Shown here piece by piece: positions 21,374 through 32,312 of a stretch of DNA of 62,835 bases. The notes under the pieces are model-generated. The model was not told where the DNA came from, did not search any database, and saw only the letters and a program-made list of their open reading frames with translations. This DNA comes from Klebsiella pneumoniae. GTDB taxonomy: Bacteria; Pseudomonadota; Gammaproteobacteria; Ga0077536. The stretch spans positions 1 to 62,835 of the forward strand of contig CAMAXW010000020.1 of the NCBI GenBank assembly GCA_945862315.1. The letters are read 5' to 3'. A program made the translations under genes and the position numbers. Numbering within the stretch: position 1 is the first letter of the stretch; each line of letters begins with the position of its first letter.

Positions 21374-22365
21374 CGGGCTATCGCCTAGGCCGATCCAGCG
21401 CGACTTTAGTCGCCTGTTGGATGGTCTGTGCTGCGGCGATGGCACTTGAAAACGATACTGCGGTCGCGCGGGTGCAACGCATGATAGTGGCGGCGAAATC
21501 GCTAGATTACGACGGCGTCTTCATCTACCAGCACGCGCACACGCTGAATACCCTGCGAGTCATCCACCGCGGCAGCGGCGAGGCCGAACGGGAACGCATC
21601 ATTTCGCTCAGCGGCCCCTCGCGTGAGGTTATTCGGGAGGGGCATCGCGTCACCGTTAAATTCGCCGCAGACCATGCGGTGCTGGTGGAGGAACAGCAAC
21701 CCGGCGAGCGTCTGAATTTCGCCCTGCTGGACTCGCCAGACAGCCTCAGCACCCGGTATCAATTTCAGCTCGAAAATACCGACCGCATTGCGGGTCGCGC
21801 CGCGCAGGTGGTTGGCATTTCGGCGCGTTCGGCGGATCGCTACGCTTATCGGTTATGGATCGACGAAGCCAGCGATCTGCTGCTCAAGTGCGTCATCCTA
21901 GACTTGAATGGACAGACGCTCGAAGCCGAGCAGTTTGCGGTGGTCACCATCGGTGTGCCACCCACGGATGAGTCCTTGAAATCCGAACTAACCGGCAACA
22001 ATTTCGATGAGTACGTCCACGAAGGTGAACTGATTCCTTCGGTGACGCCGAGCAGTGGGCCCAGCAATTGGCGGGTGGCGTGGTTACCGATAGGCTTTGC
22101 GCAGCATCGCGATCAAACCCGCCAGCCCTCCGCCAGCCGGCAGCCGGTGCGACATTTCGTGTACTCTGATGGGCTTGCGGCGGTCTCGGTTTTTATCGAA
22201 AAATTAGGCGGCGACGCCTCGCCTCTCATTGGAGATTCCAACTTGGGCGCGGTTAATATTTTTAGCCGATCGCTTGCCGGACACCAGATTACGGTGGTTG
22301 GCCAAATGCCGTTAGCCACGATTCGTCAGATTGCGGCGTCTGTCGCACCTCAAACTCCCGAGTAA
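21370..22365 (+). CDS. rseB: Sigma-E regulatory protein RseB (MucB)
   Basis: Periplasmic protein that binds RseA and protects it from proteolysis, sensing mislocalised lipoproteins or LPS. The 331-residue protein has an N-terminal signal peptide (hydrophobic to about residue 25) and the MucB/RseB N-domain, including YDGVFIYQH and SREVIREG, followed by the smaller C-domain. Translation probably starts at a TTG in the sequence TTGA that overlaps the rseA stop. rseC (mucC), which normally follows, is absent and mucD begins eight bases downstream. Confidence 0.9.
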   Translation: MTGYRLGRSSATLVACWMVCAAAMALENDTAVARVQRMIVAAKSLDYDGVFIYQHAHTLNTLRVIHRGSGEAERERIISLSGPSREVIREGHRVTVKFAADHAVLVEEQQPGERLNFALLDSPDSLSTRYQFQLENTDRIAGRAAQVVGISARSADRYAYRLWIDEASDLLLKCVILDLNGQTLEAEQFAVVTIGVPPTDESLKSELTGNNFDEYVHEGELIPSVTPSSGPSNWRVAWLPIGFAQHRDQTRQPSASRQPVRHFVYSDGLAAVSVFIEKLGGDASPLIGDSNLGAVNIFSRSLAGHQITVVGQMPLATIRQIAASVAPQTPE

Positions 22366-22372
22366 AAAATTC

Positions 22373-23851
22373 ATGTTGTCATTCGAGTGGAGGTTGCCGC
22401 GGCATTGGGGTCGGCTCGTCCTAACTAGCGCTTTAGTGCTGTTAATACCTCAGGCGGCACTCGCGATCGGGCTCGGTGGGTTGCCTGATTTTACGGAGAT
22501 GGTGCGGCAATACAGCCCTGCAGTCGTCAATATTTCCACCCGTGGAAGCAGCCGCGACGAGCGTGCCGAGGCCGGTCCAGAGGGGGACGGGCAGCCGCAG
22601 CTACCGGACGACTATCCTCTTGATGACCGCTTGCGCCGTTTTTTTGAAGGCCCAACACCCAAAGAAGACGAGCCAGAACCTGAGGACTCCGCGGCTGTCG
22701 GGTCGGGCTTTATCGTGTCGAGCGACGGCTACATCATTTCTAATTTTCATGTCGTCAAAGGCGCTGAGGAAATCGTGGTGCGGATGCCTGACCGTCGCGA
22801 ATTCAAAGCCAAGCTGGTGGGCGGGGACGCGCGCAGCGATATCGCCGTCCTGAAAGTGGCGGCCACGGGCGAACTGCCCGTCGTTAAATTGGGCCGCTCG
22901 CAGTCCTTGCAGGTGGGCGAGTGGGTGCTGGCAATCGGCTCACCCTTTGGCTTTGAGCATTCGGTCACCGCCGGTATTGTCAGCGCCAAAGGACGTAGCC
23001 TGCCGAATGATAACTACGTGCCTTTTATTCAAACCGATGTCGCGATTAATCCCGGTAATTCGGGCGGACCATTGTTCAACCTGGCCGGTGAAGTGGTGGG
23101 GGTTAACGCGCAAATCTTTAGCCGTACCGGCGGCTTCATGGGGCTTTCTTTTGCCATTCCCATCGATGTCGCGATGAACGTCTATCGACAATTACGCGAC
23201 AAGGGTGTGGTCGCTCGCGGCTGGCTCGGCGTGCTCATTCAGGATGTGACGGGCGAGTTAGCAGAATCATTCAAAATGACGACGCCACGCGGTGCTTTGA
23301 TCAGCAAAGTGCTGCCTTCCGCACCGGCGGCGGCGGCGGGCATACAGGCGGGCGATGTCATCCTTAAATTCAACGGTGCCGATATTGCTCTGGCGACCGA
23401 TTTACCGCCCCTCGTGGGGGCAACGTCCGTCGGACAGAATATCCCGGTAGAAATTCTGCGTGACGGCAAAAGCCGGCAGATCACTGTGACCATCGGGCAG
23501 TTACCAGAATCCGAACCCCAAGCCGGTGGTTCGGCCGACAAGCCCAAAGCAGCCGCGGGCCAGTTTGAGGAACAGCTTAAAATTAGGGTCCGGGCGTTAA
23601 GCGATGCCGAGCGTCGCGAAATGGAAATCAAGGGACCGGGTGTGGTGGTGGATAAGATTAAGCCGGGTCCGGCCGCCCAAGCAGGCTTGCTAGTAGGCGA
23701 TATCCTTGCTCAGCTCAATTTTAAAGAAATAAAAACCCCGCAGGATCTCGCGGCAGCACTCAAGAGTGTGCCGCCAGGGACTAAAGTGCCGGTGCTGATT
23801 TATCGTGAGGGTAATCCCTTGTTTCTAGCCTTGGAGATCCCCAAAGCTTGA
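22373..23851 (+). CDS. mucD: Periplasmic serine protease MucD/DegP
   Basis: HtrA-family protease and chaperone for misfolded periplasmic proteins. The 492-residue protein has a signal peptide (cleavage after QAALA, about residue 31). A trypsin-like domain follows with triad H126 (SNFHVVKG), D156 (RSDIAVLKV) and S230 (NPGNSGGPLF), then two PDZ domains (about 275-370 and 390-490). The acidic loop before the histidine is long and rich in D, E and P. The ATG at 22373 gives a normal signal peptide; the longer frame to 22331 overlaps rseB. Its place in the rpoE operon suits a stress effector. Confidence 0.93.
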   Translation: MLSFEWRLPRHWGRLVLTSALVLLIPQAALAIGLGGLPDFTEMVRQYSPAVVNISTRGSSRDERAEAGPEGDGQPQLPDDYPLDDRLRRFFEGPTPKEDEPEPEDSAAVGSGFIVSSDGYIISNFHVVKGAEEIVVRMPDRREFKAKLVGGDARSDIAVLKVAATGELPVVKLGRSQSLQVGEWVLAIGSPFGFEHSVTAGIVSAKGRSLPNDNYVPFIQTDVAINPGNSGGPLFNLAGEVVGVNAQIFSRTGGFMGLSFAIPIDVAMNVYRQLRDKGVVARGWLGVLIQDVTGELAESFKMTTPRGALISKVLPSAPAAAAGIQAGDVILKFNGADIALATDLPPLVGATSVGQNIPVEILRDGKSRQITVTIGQLPESEPQAGGSADKPKAAAGQFEEQLKIRVRALSDAERREMEIKGPGVVVDKIKPGPAAQAGLLVGDILAQLNFKEIKTPQDLAAALKSVPPGTKVPVLIYREGNPLFLALEIPKA

Positions 23852-24111
23852 CCGCGACACGCCATTTAGTGGTCATTACCCGGCAGGATTGCGAGTTGTG
23901 CGAACACCTCCTCGCGCTGTTGGCGCCCTACCAAAGCGTCGAACGGATAATCCTCAAAACGCTAGATTTTGCGGACAACCCGGCGGGCCTGGCGGCCTAT
24001 GTGTGGCGCCTGCCGGTGGTTCTGGAGGATGAAGAAGAACTACTCTGGGGCAACGTTGGCGCCGCAGAGGTCGCCGCGGCGCTCGGGCCGCTTGACGCCG
24101 TCCGTGTTTAA
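23848..24111 (+). CDS. Glutaredoxin-like protein (DUF836)
   Basis: An 87-residue thioredoxin-fold protein with a CELC redox motif (residues 15-18) and the family's RLPVVLEDEEELLWGN C-terminal pattern. Small proteins of this type lie between mucD and lepA in pseudomonads too; the function is untested. Translation probably begins at TTG within TTGA, overlapping the mucD stop, so it should be made only together with MucD. Confidence 0.8.
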   Translation: MTATRHLVVITRQDCELCEHLLALLAPYQSVERIILKTLDFADNPAGLAAYVWRLPVVLEDEEELLWGNVGAAEVAAALGPLDAVRV

Positions 24112-24165
24112 ACCAGCCGCTCAGGCTAGAATCGCCCACCCCCAAAGTGTCTCGCCCCGCTACGC

Positions 24166-25962
24166 ATGAAGAACATTCGCAATTTTTCGATCATCGCCCA
24201 CATCGACCATGGCAAGTCCACGCTGGCTGACCGCTTTATCCAATTGTGCGGTGGCTTGTCCGACCGTGAAATGGAGCATCAGGTGCTGGATTCCATGGAC
24301 ATTGAACGCGAGCGCGGCATCACCATCAAGGCGCAAAGCGTGAGTCTGGATTATCAGGCCCGGGATGGTCAGGTCTATCACCTGAATTTTATCGACACCC
24401 CCGGACATGTCGATTTCAGTTACGAGGTGTCCCGTTCACTGGCTGCTTGTGACGGGGCGTTACTGGTGGTGGATGCCGCCCAAGGGGTTGAAGCGCAGAC
24501 CGTGGCTAATTGCCACAAAGCGGTCAATCAGGGACTTGAAGTCGTGCCAGTGCTCAACAAAATAGACCTGCCGTCAGCCAACCCTGACCGTGTGGCGGTT
24601 GAAATTGAAGACATCATCGGCATCGATGCCACCGACGCTATCCACATCAGTGCCAAAACCGGCATCGGTGTCGTGGATTTGCTGGAACAGCTGGTGCAGC
24701 GGATTCCGGCCCCCCAAGGTTCGCCGGAGGCGCCGCTCAAAGCGCTGATCATCGATTCTTGGTTCGATAATTACCTCGGCGTGGTGTCCTTGGTGCGCAT
24801 TTTCGATGGCGAACTGGTAGCCGGCGCGCGGATCAAAATTATGTCGACCGGCCGTGATGCCACCGCCGATCAAGTGGGGGTTTTTACGCCTAAGCGCCTC
24901 CGACGGGACAAACTTTCTGCCGGCGAAGTAGGGTTTTTGGTCGCCGGCATCAAGGACATCAATGGCGCCCCGGTTGGCGACACCATCACCACGACCCATG
25001 CGGGGGCGACCGAGGTACTCCCCGGCTTTCAGCAATCGAAACCCAACGTGTTTGCGGGCCTGTACCCCATCGATTCCTCGGCATACGAGGCCTTTAGAGA
25101 CGCCTTGGGCAAACTGCGCCTCAACGACGCCGCTCTGCAATATGAGCCAGAAACATCCGATGCGCTGGGCTTTGGCTTTCGATGCGGTTTCCTCGGCATG
25201 CTGCATATGGAAATTATTCAAGAGCGCTTGGAACGCGAGTACAACATGGAACTCATCACCACGGCGCCCACCGTGGTCTATGAAGTGGAACTTAAGAACG
25301 GCGCTGTGATTAACATCGACAACCCCTCGCGGTTGCCCGATCCCAACGAGTTACTGGAAGTCCGAGAGCCGGTCATTCAGGCCGATATCCTGACCCCACA
25401 AGATTATCTCGGTAATGTGATGGCGCTGTGTATTGAAAAGCGTGGCACACAATTAAAGCTGAATTTCGTCGGCGGTCAGGCGGCACTCAGTTACGCCATT
25501 CCCATGAGCGAAATGGTGGTGGACTTTTTTGACCGCCTGAAGTCGCTCTCGCGCGGTTACGCCTCGATGGACTATAGCTTTCTGCGCTACGAACCGGCAG
25601 ACATGGTGAAAGTCGACGTCCTCATCAACAACGATAAGGTCGATGCGCTGTCGATTATTGTTCACCGCTCTGAAGCGGATCGCCGGGGACGGGATCTGGT
25701 TGCCAAAATGCGCGAAATTATTCCGCGCCAGATGTTCGATGTCGCCATTCAGGCGGCGATTGGCGGCAAGATTATCGCCCGTGAATCGGTCAAAGCCTTA
25801 CGCAAGAATGTCACCGCCAAGTGTTACGGCGGGGACATTTCGCGCAAGCGAAAATTGCTTGAGAAGCAAAAAGAAGGCAAAAAACGCATGAAGCAGGTGG
25901 GTTCGGTAGAAATTCCACAAGAGGCATTTATGGCCGTTTTGAGTGTGAGGAAGCAACGGTGA
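24166..25962 (+). CDS. lepA: Elongation factor 4 (LepA)
   Basis: Ribosomal GTPase that back-translocates or remodels stalled ribosomes. The 598-residue length is standard. G motifs are visible: AHIDHGKST (G1), DTPGHVDF (G3) and NKIDLP (G4). The LepA-specific C-terminal domain ends [20 protein letters not shown]. Its stop overlaps the GTG start of lepB (GTGA at 25959-25962), the conserved lepA-lepB coupling. Confidence 0.97.
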   Translation: MKNIRNFSIIAHIDHGKSTLADRFIQLCGGLSDREMEHQVLDSMDIERERGITIKAQSVSLDYQARDGQVYHLNFIDTPGHVDFSYEVSRSLAACDGALLVVDAAQGVEAQTVANCHKAVNQGLEVVPVLNKIDLPSANPDRVAVEIEDIIGIDATDAIHISAKTGIGVVDLLEQLVQRIPAPQGSPEAPLKALIIDSWFDNYLGVVSLVRIFDGELVAGARIKIMSTGRDATADQVGVFTPKRLRRDKLSAGEVGFLVAGIKDINGAPVGDTITTTHAGATEVLPGFQQSKPNVFAGLYPIDSSAYEAFRDALGKLRLNDAALQYEPETSDALGFGFRCGFLGMLHMEIIQERLEREYNMELITTAPTVVYEVELKNGAVINIDNPSRLPDPNELLEVREPVIQADILTPQDYLGNVMALCIEKRGTQLKLNFVGGQAALSYAIPMSEMVVDFFDRLKSLSRGYASMDYSFLRYEPADMVKVDVLINNDKVDALSIIVHRSEADRRGRDLVAKMREIIPRQMFDVAIQAAIGGKIIARESVKALRKNVTAKCYGGDISRKRKLLEKQKEGKKRMKQVGSVEIPQEAFMAVLSVRKQR

Positions 25963-26735
25963 TTTTCGATTTCCCTACCGTTTTGGTGCTGATGGTTTTT
26001 GTCAGTGGTTTGGTGTGGGCAGTGGACAGTCTGTTTTTTGCCTCGCGACGCGCGCTCTCAACACCCGAGGACAAACGCGGTTTACCGATTATCGTGGACT
26101 ACGCCCGCTCGTTCTTTCCCATTTTTCTGGTGGTGTTGGTCTTGCGCTCATTCTTGGTGGAACCCTTCCGGATCCCCTCGGGTTCGATGGTGCCAACCCT
26201 GCTGGTGGGCGACTTTATCTTGGTCAACAAATTTCAATATGGCATTCGACTCCCCGTCATTAATAAAAAGATTATCGAGCTAAATACCCCGCAACGCGGC
26301 GAGGTGGTGGTCTTTCGGTACCCGGTAGACGGCACCACGCCCTACATCAAGCGCGTCATTGGCCTGCCTGGCGACCGTGTCGCCTACCGCGAGCGTAAAC
26401 TCTGGATCAACGAACAGTTGGTGGTTAACGTAGATGTTGGCTCGTTTGTGGGCGTGAAATCGGCGTCCATGCAAACCGGCTCGGCCCACTTTATGGAACA
26501 ATTGCCGGGACACGCGCATGACATCATCACCACGCCTACCGCCCATGCCTTCGATTGGGAGGGTACTGTGCCACCGGACAGTTATTTTGTGATGGGCGAT
26601 AATCGCGACAACAGCCGCGACTCAAGATTTTGGGGATTTGTCCCGGATGAAAATATCATCGGGCGGGCATTTTTTATCTGGATGAATTGGGACCATGGCC
26701 CCGATTTATCGCGTATCGGAACCCGCATCCATTAA
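25959..26735 (+). CDS. lepB: Signal peptidase I (LepB)
   Basis: Membrane protease that removes signal peptides from exported preproteins. The 258-residue protein has two N-terminal hydrophobic segments (about 5-27 and 52-66). The serine nucleophile is in [11 protein letters not shown] (S76) and the lysine general base in [11 protein letters not shown] (K131). The family box [14 protein letters not shown] is near the C-terminus. It starts with GTG overlapping the lepA stop and is followed by a DUF4845 gene. Confidence 0.95.
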   Translation: MIFDFPTVLVLMVFVSGLVWAVDSLFFASRRALSTPEDKRGLPIIVDYARSFFPIFLVVLVLRSFLVEPFRIPSGSMVPTLLVGDFILVNKFQYGIRLPVINKKIIELNTPQRGEVVVFRYPVDGTTPYIKRVIGLPGDRVAYRERKLWINEQLVVNVDVGSFVGVKSASMQTGSAHFMEQLPGHAHDIITTPTAHAFDWEGTVPPDSYFVMGDNRDNSRDSRFWGFVPDENIIGRAFFIWMNWDHGPDLSRIGTRIH

Positions 26736-26751
26736 TCTCCTAGGAGGCACG

Positions 26752-27156
26752 ATGACCCCCCGTCAACACACGCAGACCGGCGTGGCCCTGAGCGGGCTAA
26801 TTTTTTGGTGCGTACTACTCGGCAGTGCAGCGGTGACGGGGATGAAATTATTTCCCCTTTACAACGAAAAAATTAAAGTCGACATGGCCATGACCCGGGT
26901 TGGCGAACTCGCCACCGCCGAGTCGACCAAAGCAGACCTCGTGACCGCATTGTTAAAGCAATTTGAGGTCTCGGACATTGACCGCTGGAGCGACCAGGAA
27001 TTTGCGAAGCTGCTCAAAGTCGGCCGTCTAAGCGAGGCCCAACCGCGGGTAATGTCCTTGACCTATGAAATCCGTGCGCCGTTTTTCGGTGCACTGGATG
27101 TGGTGATGGTCTATCGGAAGTCCGTGACGTTGCCCAAGAGCCGGATGGCGGAGTAG
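26752..27156 (+). CDS. DUF4845 membrane protein
   Basis: A 134-residue protein with one N-terminal membrane helix (about residues 9-30) and an outward-facing domain. This family is regularly found between lepB and rnc in beta- and gammaproteobacteria; its role is unknown. A strong AGGAGG ribosome-binding site precedes the ATG at 26752, which rules out the longer upstream frame inside lepB. Confidence 0.85.
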   Translation: MTPRQHTQTGVALSGLIFWCVLLGSAAVTGMKLFPLYNEKIKVDMAMTRVGELATAESTKADLVTALLKQFEVSDIDRWSDQEFAKLLKVGRLSEAQPRVMSLTYEIRAPFFGALDVVMVYRKSVTLPKSRMAE

Positions 27157-27176
27157 TCATCTTTGCCACGCCACCC

Positions 27177-27833
27177 TTGAATAGCCTCCACTACGTTTTT
27201 CGGAATCCCGGACTGCTAAAAACGGCGCTGACGCACCGTAGCGCCGCGGGCAAGCACAATGAGCGGATGGAGTTTTTGGGAGATGCCCTACTGGGTTTTT
27301 TAGTCGCCGACGAACTCTGCGCAAGACATCCAGATGCCGCCGAGGGACCGCTAACGCGGGTCCGTGCCTCGCTCGTCAATCGCGACACCTTGGCCGAGAT
27401 TGCGCGTGAACTGGCGGTTGGGGAGCGGTTGCTACTGGGTGAAGGCGAGATGAAGAGCGGCGGGTGGCGTCGAGATTCCATTTTGGCCAATGCCCTAGAA
27501 GCGATCATCGCCGCCATTTATCTGGATGGCGGGATGGAAGCGTGCAGGCTTGAAGTGCTGCGCTGGTTTAGCGACCGACTGGACACCCATCTGCCGTCGA
27601 CCTCGCGCAAAGACGCTAAAACCGAACTCCAAGAATATCTTCAAGCTCGGCAGTGCGCGCTGCCCGTGTACAAAACGCTGGATGAAGATGGACCTGCCCA
27701 TCAACGTACTTTTAGCGTCGAATGTCGCGTTGAAGGTCTAGAACCCATTATCACCACCAGCGAAAGCCGGCGCGGGGGCGAGCAGGCCGCGGCCCGTGCA
27801 GCGCTTAATTTACTCCTCGGAGAACCACTGTGA
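27177..27833 (+). CDS. rnc: Ribonuclease III
   Basis: Double-strand-specific endoribonuclease for rRNA and mRNA processing. The 218-residue protein has the catalytic signature HNERMEFLGDALL, the second metal site in NALEAIIAAIYLDGG, and a C-terminal dsRNA-binding domain ending GGEQAAARAALNLLL. The start is a TTG without a clear ribosome-binding site, and no ATG, GTG or TTG precedes it in frame after the DUF4845 coding region. This N-terminus is about ten residues shorter than in E. coli. The stop overlaps the GTG of era. Confidence 0.94.
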   Translation: MNSLHYVFRNPGLLKTALTHRSAAGKHNERMEFLGDALLGFLVADELCARHPDAAEGPLTRVRASLVNRDTLAEIARELAVGERLLLGEGEMKSGGWRRDSILANALEAIIAAIYLDGGMEACRLEVLRWFSDRLDTHLPSTSRKDAKTELQEYLQARQCALPVYKTLDEDGPAHQRTFSVECRVEGLEPIITTSESRRGGEQAAARAALNLLLGEPL

Positions 27834-28744
27834 GTCCGCCAAATCATCCTGACCTCGCTGGCCGCTGCGGTCATGTCGCCATCATTGGTCGCCCCAACGT
27901 GGGCAAATCCACCCTCCTCAATCGCATCGTTGGGCAAAAAATTGCGATCACTTCGCGTAAGCCACAAACCACGCGTCAACGGGTGCTGGGGATCACCAAC
28001 GTGGAAGGTGCGCAGCTAATTTTCGCCGACACCCCGGGCTGGCAACCGCGACCGCGCACCGCCTTTGATAAATTAATGAATCGGCAGATAGACCGCGCTC
28101 TTCATGAGATCGACGCGGTGTTGATGGTGGCGGATGCTCGCTCGTGGCGCGACGAAGACGAGCCGGTTGCCGAAATGTTGCTGGAGGCCACCTGTCCACG
28201 TTTTTTAGCATTGAATAAAGTTGATAAAATCACGGATAAAACCCTGCTGCTACCGCTCTTGCAATCCTTGACTCAGCGCTTGCCCGAGGTGGAAATTATC
28301 CCCATCAGCGCCCTGAAAGATCGGGGCATCAACGATTTATTGAGAACAATCGGCCGGTGTTTGCCGCAAGGGGTGCCGTTGTACCCCGAGGATCAAGTGA
28401 CTGACCAGTCGGAGCGTGCGTTGGCGGGTGAGCTATTGCGCGAGCAACTGATGCGGCAACTGGGCGAGGAATTGCCCTATGCGGTTCACGTGTCGATCAC
28501 CGCATTTGAAGATCGTCCCGGTGTGACTTACATAGAAGCCGACATCTGGGTCGAAAAATCTGGTCAAAAAGCGATTGTGATTGGCCGCCACGGGGCGCGA
28601 CTCAAAGAGTTGGGAACGGCTGCCCGGATTGCACTAGAGCAGATGCTCGGGCGCACGGTATACCTCCAAACACGCGTCCGAGAGCGTGCGGGATGGACCC
28701 AAGATCCCGTGGCGCTGTCCCAGATCGATTTGGGTGCCGGCTGA
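27830..28744 (+). CDS. era: GTPase Era
   Basis: Essential GTPase that binds the 3' end of 16S rRNA and assists 30S assembly. The GTPase domain shows GRPNVGKSTL (G1), DTPGW (G3) and NKVDK (G4). The C-terminal KH domain has the IGRHGARLKELG RNA-binding loop. The 304-residue length is normal. A GTG start overlaps the rnc stop (GTGA), keeping the rnc-era coupling found widely. Confidence 0.96.
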   Translation: MSPPNHPDLAGRCGHVAIIGRPNVGKSTLLNRIVGQKIAITSRKPQTTRQRVLGITNVEGAQLIFADTPGWQPRPRTAFDKLMNRQIDRALHEIDAVLMVADARSWRDEDEPVAEMLLEATCPRFLALNKVDKITDKTLLLPLLQSLTQRLPEVEIIPISALKDRGINDLLRTIGRCLPQGVPLYPEDQVTDQSERALAGELLREQLMRQLGEELPYAVHVSITAFEDRPGVTYIEADIWVEKSGQKAIVIGRHGARLKELGTAARIALEQMLGRTVYLQTRVRERAGWTQDPVALSQIDLGAG

Positions 28745-28777
28745 ATTTGTTGCCCACCGACAGTCGACCGCTTGGCC

Positions 28778-29488
28778 ATGGTCAGCGCCTCTAAAGAAGA
28801 CATCGCGTTCGTCTTGCATACCCGTCGTTATGGCGAAAACAGCCTGCTGGTTGAGGCGTTGGCCAGCAACCAAGGGCGCATTGCGCTAGTTGCGCGGGCG
28901 CCGACGCGCGCAAAATCTCGCCTCGGCGAGAGCCTGCAGCCGTTTCGCGCGGTGCAGATGCGGTTTGGCGGGCGCGGGGAGCTGTTGACCCTCCATCACG
29001 TTGAGGCGGTGGCGGTGCACACGGTGCTCCAAGGCGCCCGGTTGCTCAGTGGGATGTATCTCAATGAGTTGGTCATGCGGTTGAGCGGGCGGGGCGAAGA
29101 CGAGGCTGGGTTGTTCGATTTATACGCCACGGTAATGGTCGATCTGGCGGGCACCGCACCGCTAGAACCCACACTCCGGCATTTTGAAATCGCCCTCCTG
29201 GCGTGTTGTGGCTACGGACTTCCTCTAGCTGAAACCGCCGACAGCGGGGCGCTCGTGGACCCGAGTGAGCGCTATGCCTACGTACTCGAGCACGGCCCGC
29301 TTAGCCAACCCACCGCGGCTTCGGCGGTGCACGTGAGTGGCGCAATGCTGTTGGCGCTAGCGGGACGTTGTGAGTTCACCCAAGCCTCCCTGTTGGAGGC
29401 CAAACACTTTATGCGCCGAGTATTGAGCTACCACTTAGGCCCACGCCCGCTGCATGCGCGAAGCCTGTTTTCTGGCGGCGGCACCTGA
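28778..29488 (+). CDS. recO: DNA repair protein RecO
   Basis: Loads RecA on SSB-coated DNA with RecR and anneals strands. The 236-residue protein starts with an OB fold (FVLHTRRYGENSLLVEAL, later TRAKSRLGESLQPF) followed by a helical domain. No four-cysteine zinc site is visible, as in other gammaproteobacterial RecO. The ATG at 28778 is preferred over the TTG two codons before. Its place after era is conserved. Confidence 0.92.
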   Translation: MVSASKEDIAFVLHTRRYGENSLLVEALASNQGRIALVARAPTRAKSRLGESLQPFRAVQMRFGGRGELLTLHHVEAVAVHTVLQGARLLSGMYLNELVMRLSGRGEDEAGLFDLYATVMVDLAGTAPLEPTLRHFEIALLACCGYGLPLAETADSGALVDPSERYAYVLEHGPLSQPTAASAVHVSGAMLLALAGRCEFTQASLLEAKHFMRRVLSYHLGPRPLHARSLFSGGGT

Positions 29489-29558
29489 TAGCTGGTCAGT
29501 GCCGGCGGGTCGTTTAGTCAGTAGACTAAGCACCCCTTTGGACACCTAGTAATACCCC

Positions 29559-30299
29559 ATGAGCATGCGGCCCGTCATCGAACTCGGGGTCAATATTGAC
29601 CACGTCGCCACCCTACGTCAGGCCCGCGGAACCGCTTATCCGGATCCGGTCCAAGCGGCATTTTGCGCGGAAGAAGCCGGTGCCGATGGCATCACAATCC
29701 ATCTGCGCGAAGACCGGCGTCACATCCAGGAACGCGATTTAGAAATTCTGAGTCGCACGGTGCGTGGGTGGCTTAATCTCGAGATGGCGGCCAGCCACGA
29801 GATGTTGACCATCGCCGAGCGCTGGCGACCGTCAAATTGCTGCTTGGTACCAGAAAATCGCCGCGAGCTCACCACCGAGGGTGGGCTCGATGTGGTGGGC
29901 CAGCAGGTTCACCTACGGGATGTCTGTGGGCGTCTGGCGCAAGCAGGCATTGCGGTGTCTTTGTTCATTGATCCAGAACTCGCGCAAATCGATGTCGCGC
30001 AAGCGCTCGGGGTGCCGGCCATTGAGTTGCATACCGGGAAATTTGCCGACGCCCCCAACGTGCAGGTGGCTACCGACGAACTGCTGCGAATTACCCGCGC
30101 TGCGCTGCACGCGCAAACCTTAGGACTGCGCGTTAACGCAGGCCATGGTCTTCACTACACGAATGCCCAAGCGATCGCGCGCATCACGCCTATTGTTGAG
30201 CTCAATATCGGCCATGCGATTGTGGCGCGCGCGCTGTTTTCAGGATTTGCGGCAGCTGTGCGCGACATGAAGCAACTGATAACCCAGGCCCGCCAATGA
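29559..30299 (+). CDS. pdxJ: Pyridoxine 5'-phosphate synthase
   Basis: Condenses deoxyxylulose phosphate with 3-amino-2-oxopropyl phosphate to form pyridoxine phosphate, the last ring-forming step of DXP-dependent vitamin B6 synthesis. The 246-residue TIM barrel shows the conserved [15 protein letters not shown] start, [16 protein letters not shown] and [11 protein letters not shown]. It is coupled to acpS by an ATGA overlap (30296-30299). Confidence 0.96.
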   Translation: MSMRPVIELGVNIDHVATLRQARGTAYPDPVQAAFCAEEAGADGITIHLREDRRHIQERDLEILSRTVRGWLNLEMAASHEMLTIAERWRPSNCCLVPENRRELTTEGGLDVVGQQVHLRDVCGRLAQAGIAVSLFIDPELAQIDVAQALGVPAIELHTGKFADAPNVQVATDELLRITRAALHAQTLGLRVNAGHGLHYTNAQAIARITPIVELNIGHAIVARALFSGFAAAVRDMKQLITQARQ

Positions 30300-30676
30300 T
30301 CGCCGGCCTTGGCATCGATATCGTCAAGACGCAACGCATTCGCGACGTCTACGAGCGTTTTGGCGATAAATTTGCGCGCCGGGTGCTGGCTGCCGGGGAG
30401 CTAACTCGCTTTGCCGAAAGTCGCACGCCCGTCAGTTTTTTGGCCATGCGGTTTGCCGCCAAGGAAGCCGCGTCCAAGGCGCTGGGGACGGGTTTCCGGG
30501 ACGGCGTCGCGCCCCGTTTAATTGAGGTGGAGCACAACGTGTTGGGCAAGCCATCGTTGCGTTTTCATGGTCCGGTTGCCGTGCTTGCGGCCACGGCGAG
30601 AGTGACCGCAAGTCACGTTAGCCTGACGGATGAAGCTGACTATGCGGCCGCCGTCGTCGTTCTAGAACACTACTGA
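30296..30676 (+). CDS. acpS: Holo-[acyl-carrier-protein] synthase
   Basis: Transfers phosphopantetheine from CoA to the serine of acyl carrier protein. The 126-residue protein has the two magnesium/substrate motifs [12 protein letters not shown] and [19 protein letters not shown]. Its ATG overlaps the pdxJ stop, as in E. coli. The acyl carrier protein it would modify is encoded about 11 kb downstream. Confidence 0.95.
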   Translation: MIAGLGIDIVKTQRIRDVYERFGDKFARRVLAAGELTRFAESRTPVSFLAMRFAAKEAASKALGTGFRDGVAPRLIEVEHNVLGKPSLRFHGPVAVLAATARVTASHVSLTDEADYAAAVVVLEHY

Positions 30677-30682
30677 GGTCTC

Positions 30683-32293
30683 ATGTTGCCCCTGCCTCCC
30701 GATGTGGCGAAACGCCGCACTTTTGCCATCATCTCCCATCCCGACGCGGGTAAAACCACCGTCACTGAAAAACTGCTGTTTCTTGGCGGCGCAATCAACG
30801 CGGCGGGGACTGTCAAAGCACGCAAAAACAGCCGCTTTGCTGCCTCAGACTGGATGGAAATTGAAAAGCAGCGCGGCATCAGCGTGACTTCATCGGTGAT
30901 GCAGTTTGAATACGGGGACTGCGTGGTCAACCTGTTAGACACCCCAGGCCACGAGGATTTTTCCGAAGACACTTACCGGGTTTTGTCGGCCGTCGACTCG
31001 GCACTGATGGTCATCGACGCCGCCAAAGGTGTGGAGGCGCGCACGATCAAATTGCTCGAAATTTGTCGCCTCCGAAACACCCCGGTGCTGACACTGATCA
31101 ACAAACTCGACCGTCACGCGCGCGAGCCGCTAGAACTGTTAGACGAAATAGAACGCATCCTCAATATTAAATGTGCCCCTATCACATGGCCTTTATCCTC
31201 CGGCAATCGCTTTGCCGGTATTTATCATTTTGGCCAGAAACAAATTCTGCGTTTCGCACGCGAAAAGGACGGCAACGAAGAATTGTTGGAGAGCGAGGCT
31301 TACGCCTTAGATGCGCCCGAGACGGCCGCCCTGTTTGGCGATGAAATGCCCGCTCTGCGCGAGGAAATCGAGCTGATCGAGGGGGCCGGTGCGCAATTCG
31401 ATCTGGCGGCCTATCGGGCTGGACAAGTGACGCCGGTATTTTTTGGCACGGCGCTGCGTAATTTCGGTATTCGCGAGCTGCTAGATTTTTTTGTCGAAAT
31501 GGCGCCGCCGCCATTAGCACGGCCTGCTAACGAGCGGCTTGTCGATGCCGGTGAAAGTAACTTCTCGGGCTTCGTGTTTAAAATTCAGGCAAACATGGAT
31601 CCACAGCACCGCGACCGCATCGCGTTTTTACGCATTTGTTCCGGTAAGTTCGCGCCGGGCATCCGGCTTCGGCACGTTCGTTTAGGGCGTGACATCACCC
31701 TCGCCAGTGCGCTGACTTTTATGGCGAGGGGACGTGAGCAAGTGGAGGAGGGTTGGGCGGGCGATATTATCGGTTTGCATAATCACGGCACCATTCAAAT
31801 CGGCGACACCTTTACCACGAGCGAGTCGCTGACCTTCACGGGGATTCCTAGCTTCGCGCCAGAATTATTTCGTCGGGTGCGCGCCGGCGACCCCATGAAA
31901 AATAAAGCCCTGGTCAAAGGGCTCACCCAGTTGTGCGAAGAAGGTGCCGCGCAGGTTTTTCGACTCACGCAACGCAACGATCTGGTGTTGGGTGCGATCG
32001 GTGCTCTGCAGTACGACGTCGTAGCGTTTCGTTTAAAAAATGAATACGGCGTTGACTGTATTTTTGAGGCCGTGAGCACCACGCTGGCACGCTGGGTGTC
32101 CAGCGATAAACTGGGGGAATTGGAAAAATTCTCCCGGCAATTGAGCGATAACGTCGCGCTCGACGGTGGCGGCTTGTTGGCTTATTTAGCGCCCACGCGA
32201 GTGAACTTACAGCTAACAATGGAGCGTTGGCCGGATGTCCAGTTTCACGCCACGCGAGAATTTAGCCTGCGTGGCGAAGGGACAACCTACTAA
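30683..32293 (+). CDS. prfC: Peptide chain release factor 3
   Basis: GTPase that recycles RF1 and RF2 from the ribosome after termination. The 536-residue length is normal. G motifs are [20 protein letters not shown] and NKLDR, and the RF3-specific C-terminal domain contains [13 protein letters not shown]. It starts six bases after acpS and ends 19 bases from the convergent end of rne. Confidence 0.95.
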   Translation: MLPLPPDVAKRRTFAIISHPDAGKTTVTEKLLFLGGAINAAGTVKARKNSRFAASDWMEIEKQRGISVTSSVMQFEYGDCVVNLLDTPGHEDFSEDTYRVLSAVDSALMVIDAAKGVEARTIKLLEICRLRNTPVLTLINKLDRHAREPLELLDEIERILNIKCAPITWPLSSGNRFAGIYHFGQKQILRFAREKDGNEELLESEAYALDAPETAALFGDEMPALREEIELIEGAGAQFDLAAYRAGQVTPVFFGTALRNFGIRELLDFFVEMAPPPLARPANERLVDAGESNFSGFVFKIQANMDPQHRDRIAFLRICSGKFAPGIRLRHVRLGRDITLASALTFMARGREQVEEGWAGDIIGLHNHGTIQIGDTFTTSESLTFTGIPSFAPELFRRVRAGDPMKNKALVKGLTQLCEEGAAQVFRLTQRNDLVLGAIGALQYDVVAFRLKNEYGVDCIFEAVSTTLARWVSSDKLGELEKFSRQLSDNVALDGGGLLAYLAPTRVNLQLTMERWPDVQFHATREFSLRGEGTTY

Positions 32294-32312
32294 CTAAACA
32301 CGCAGGCTCGGC

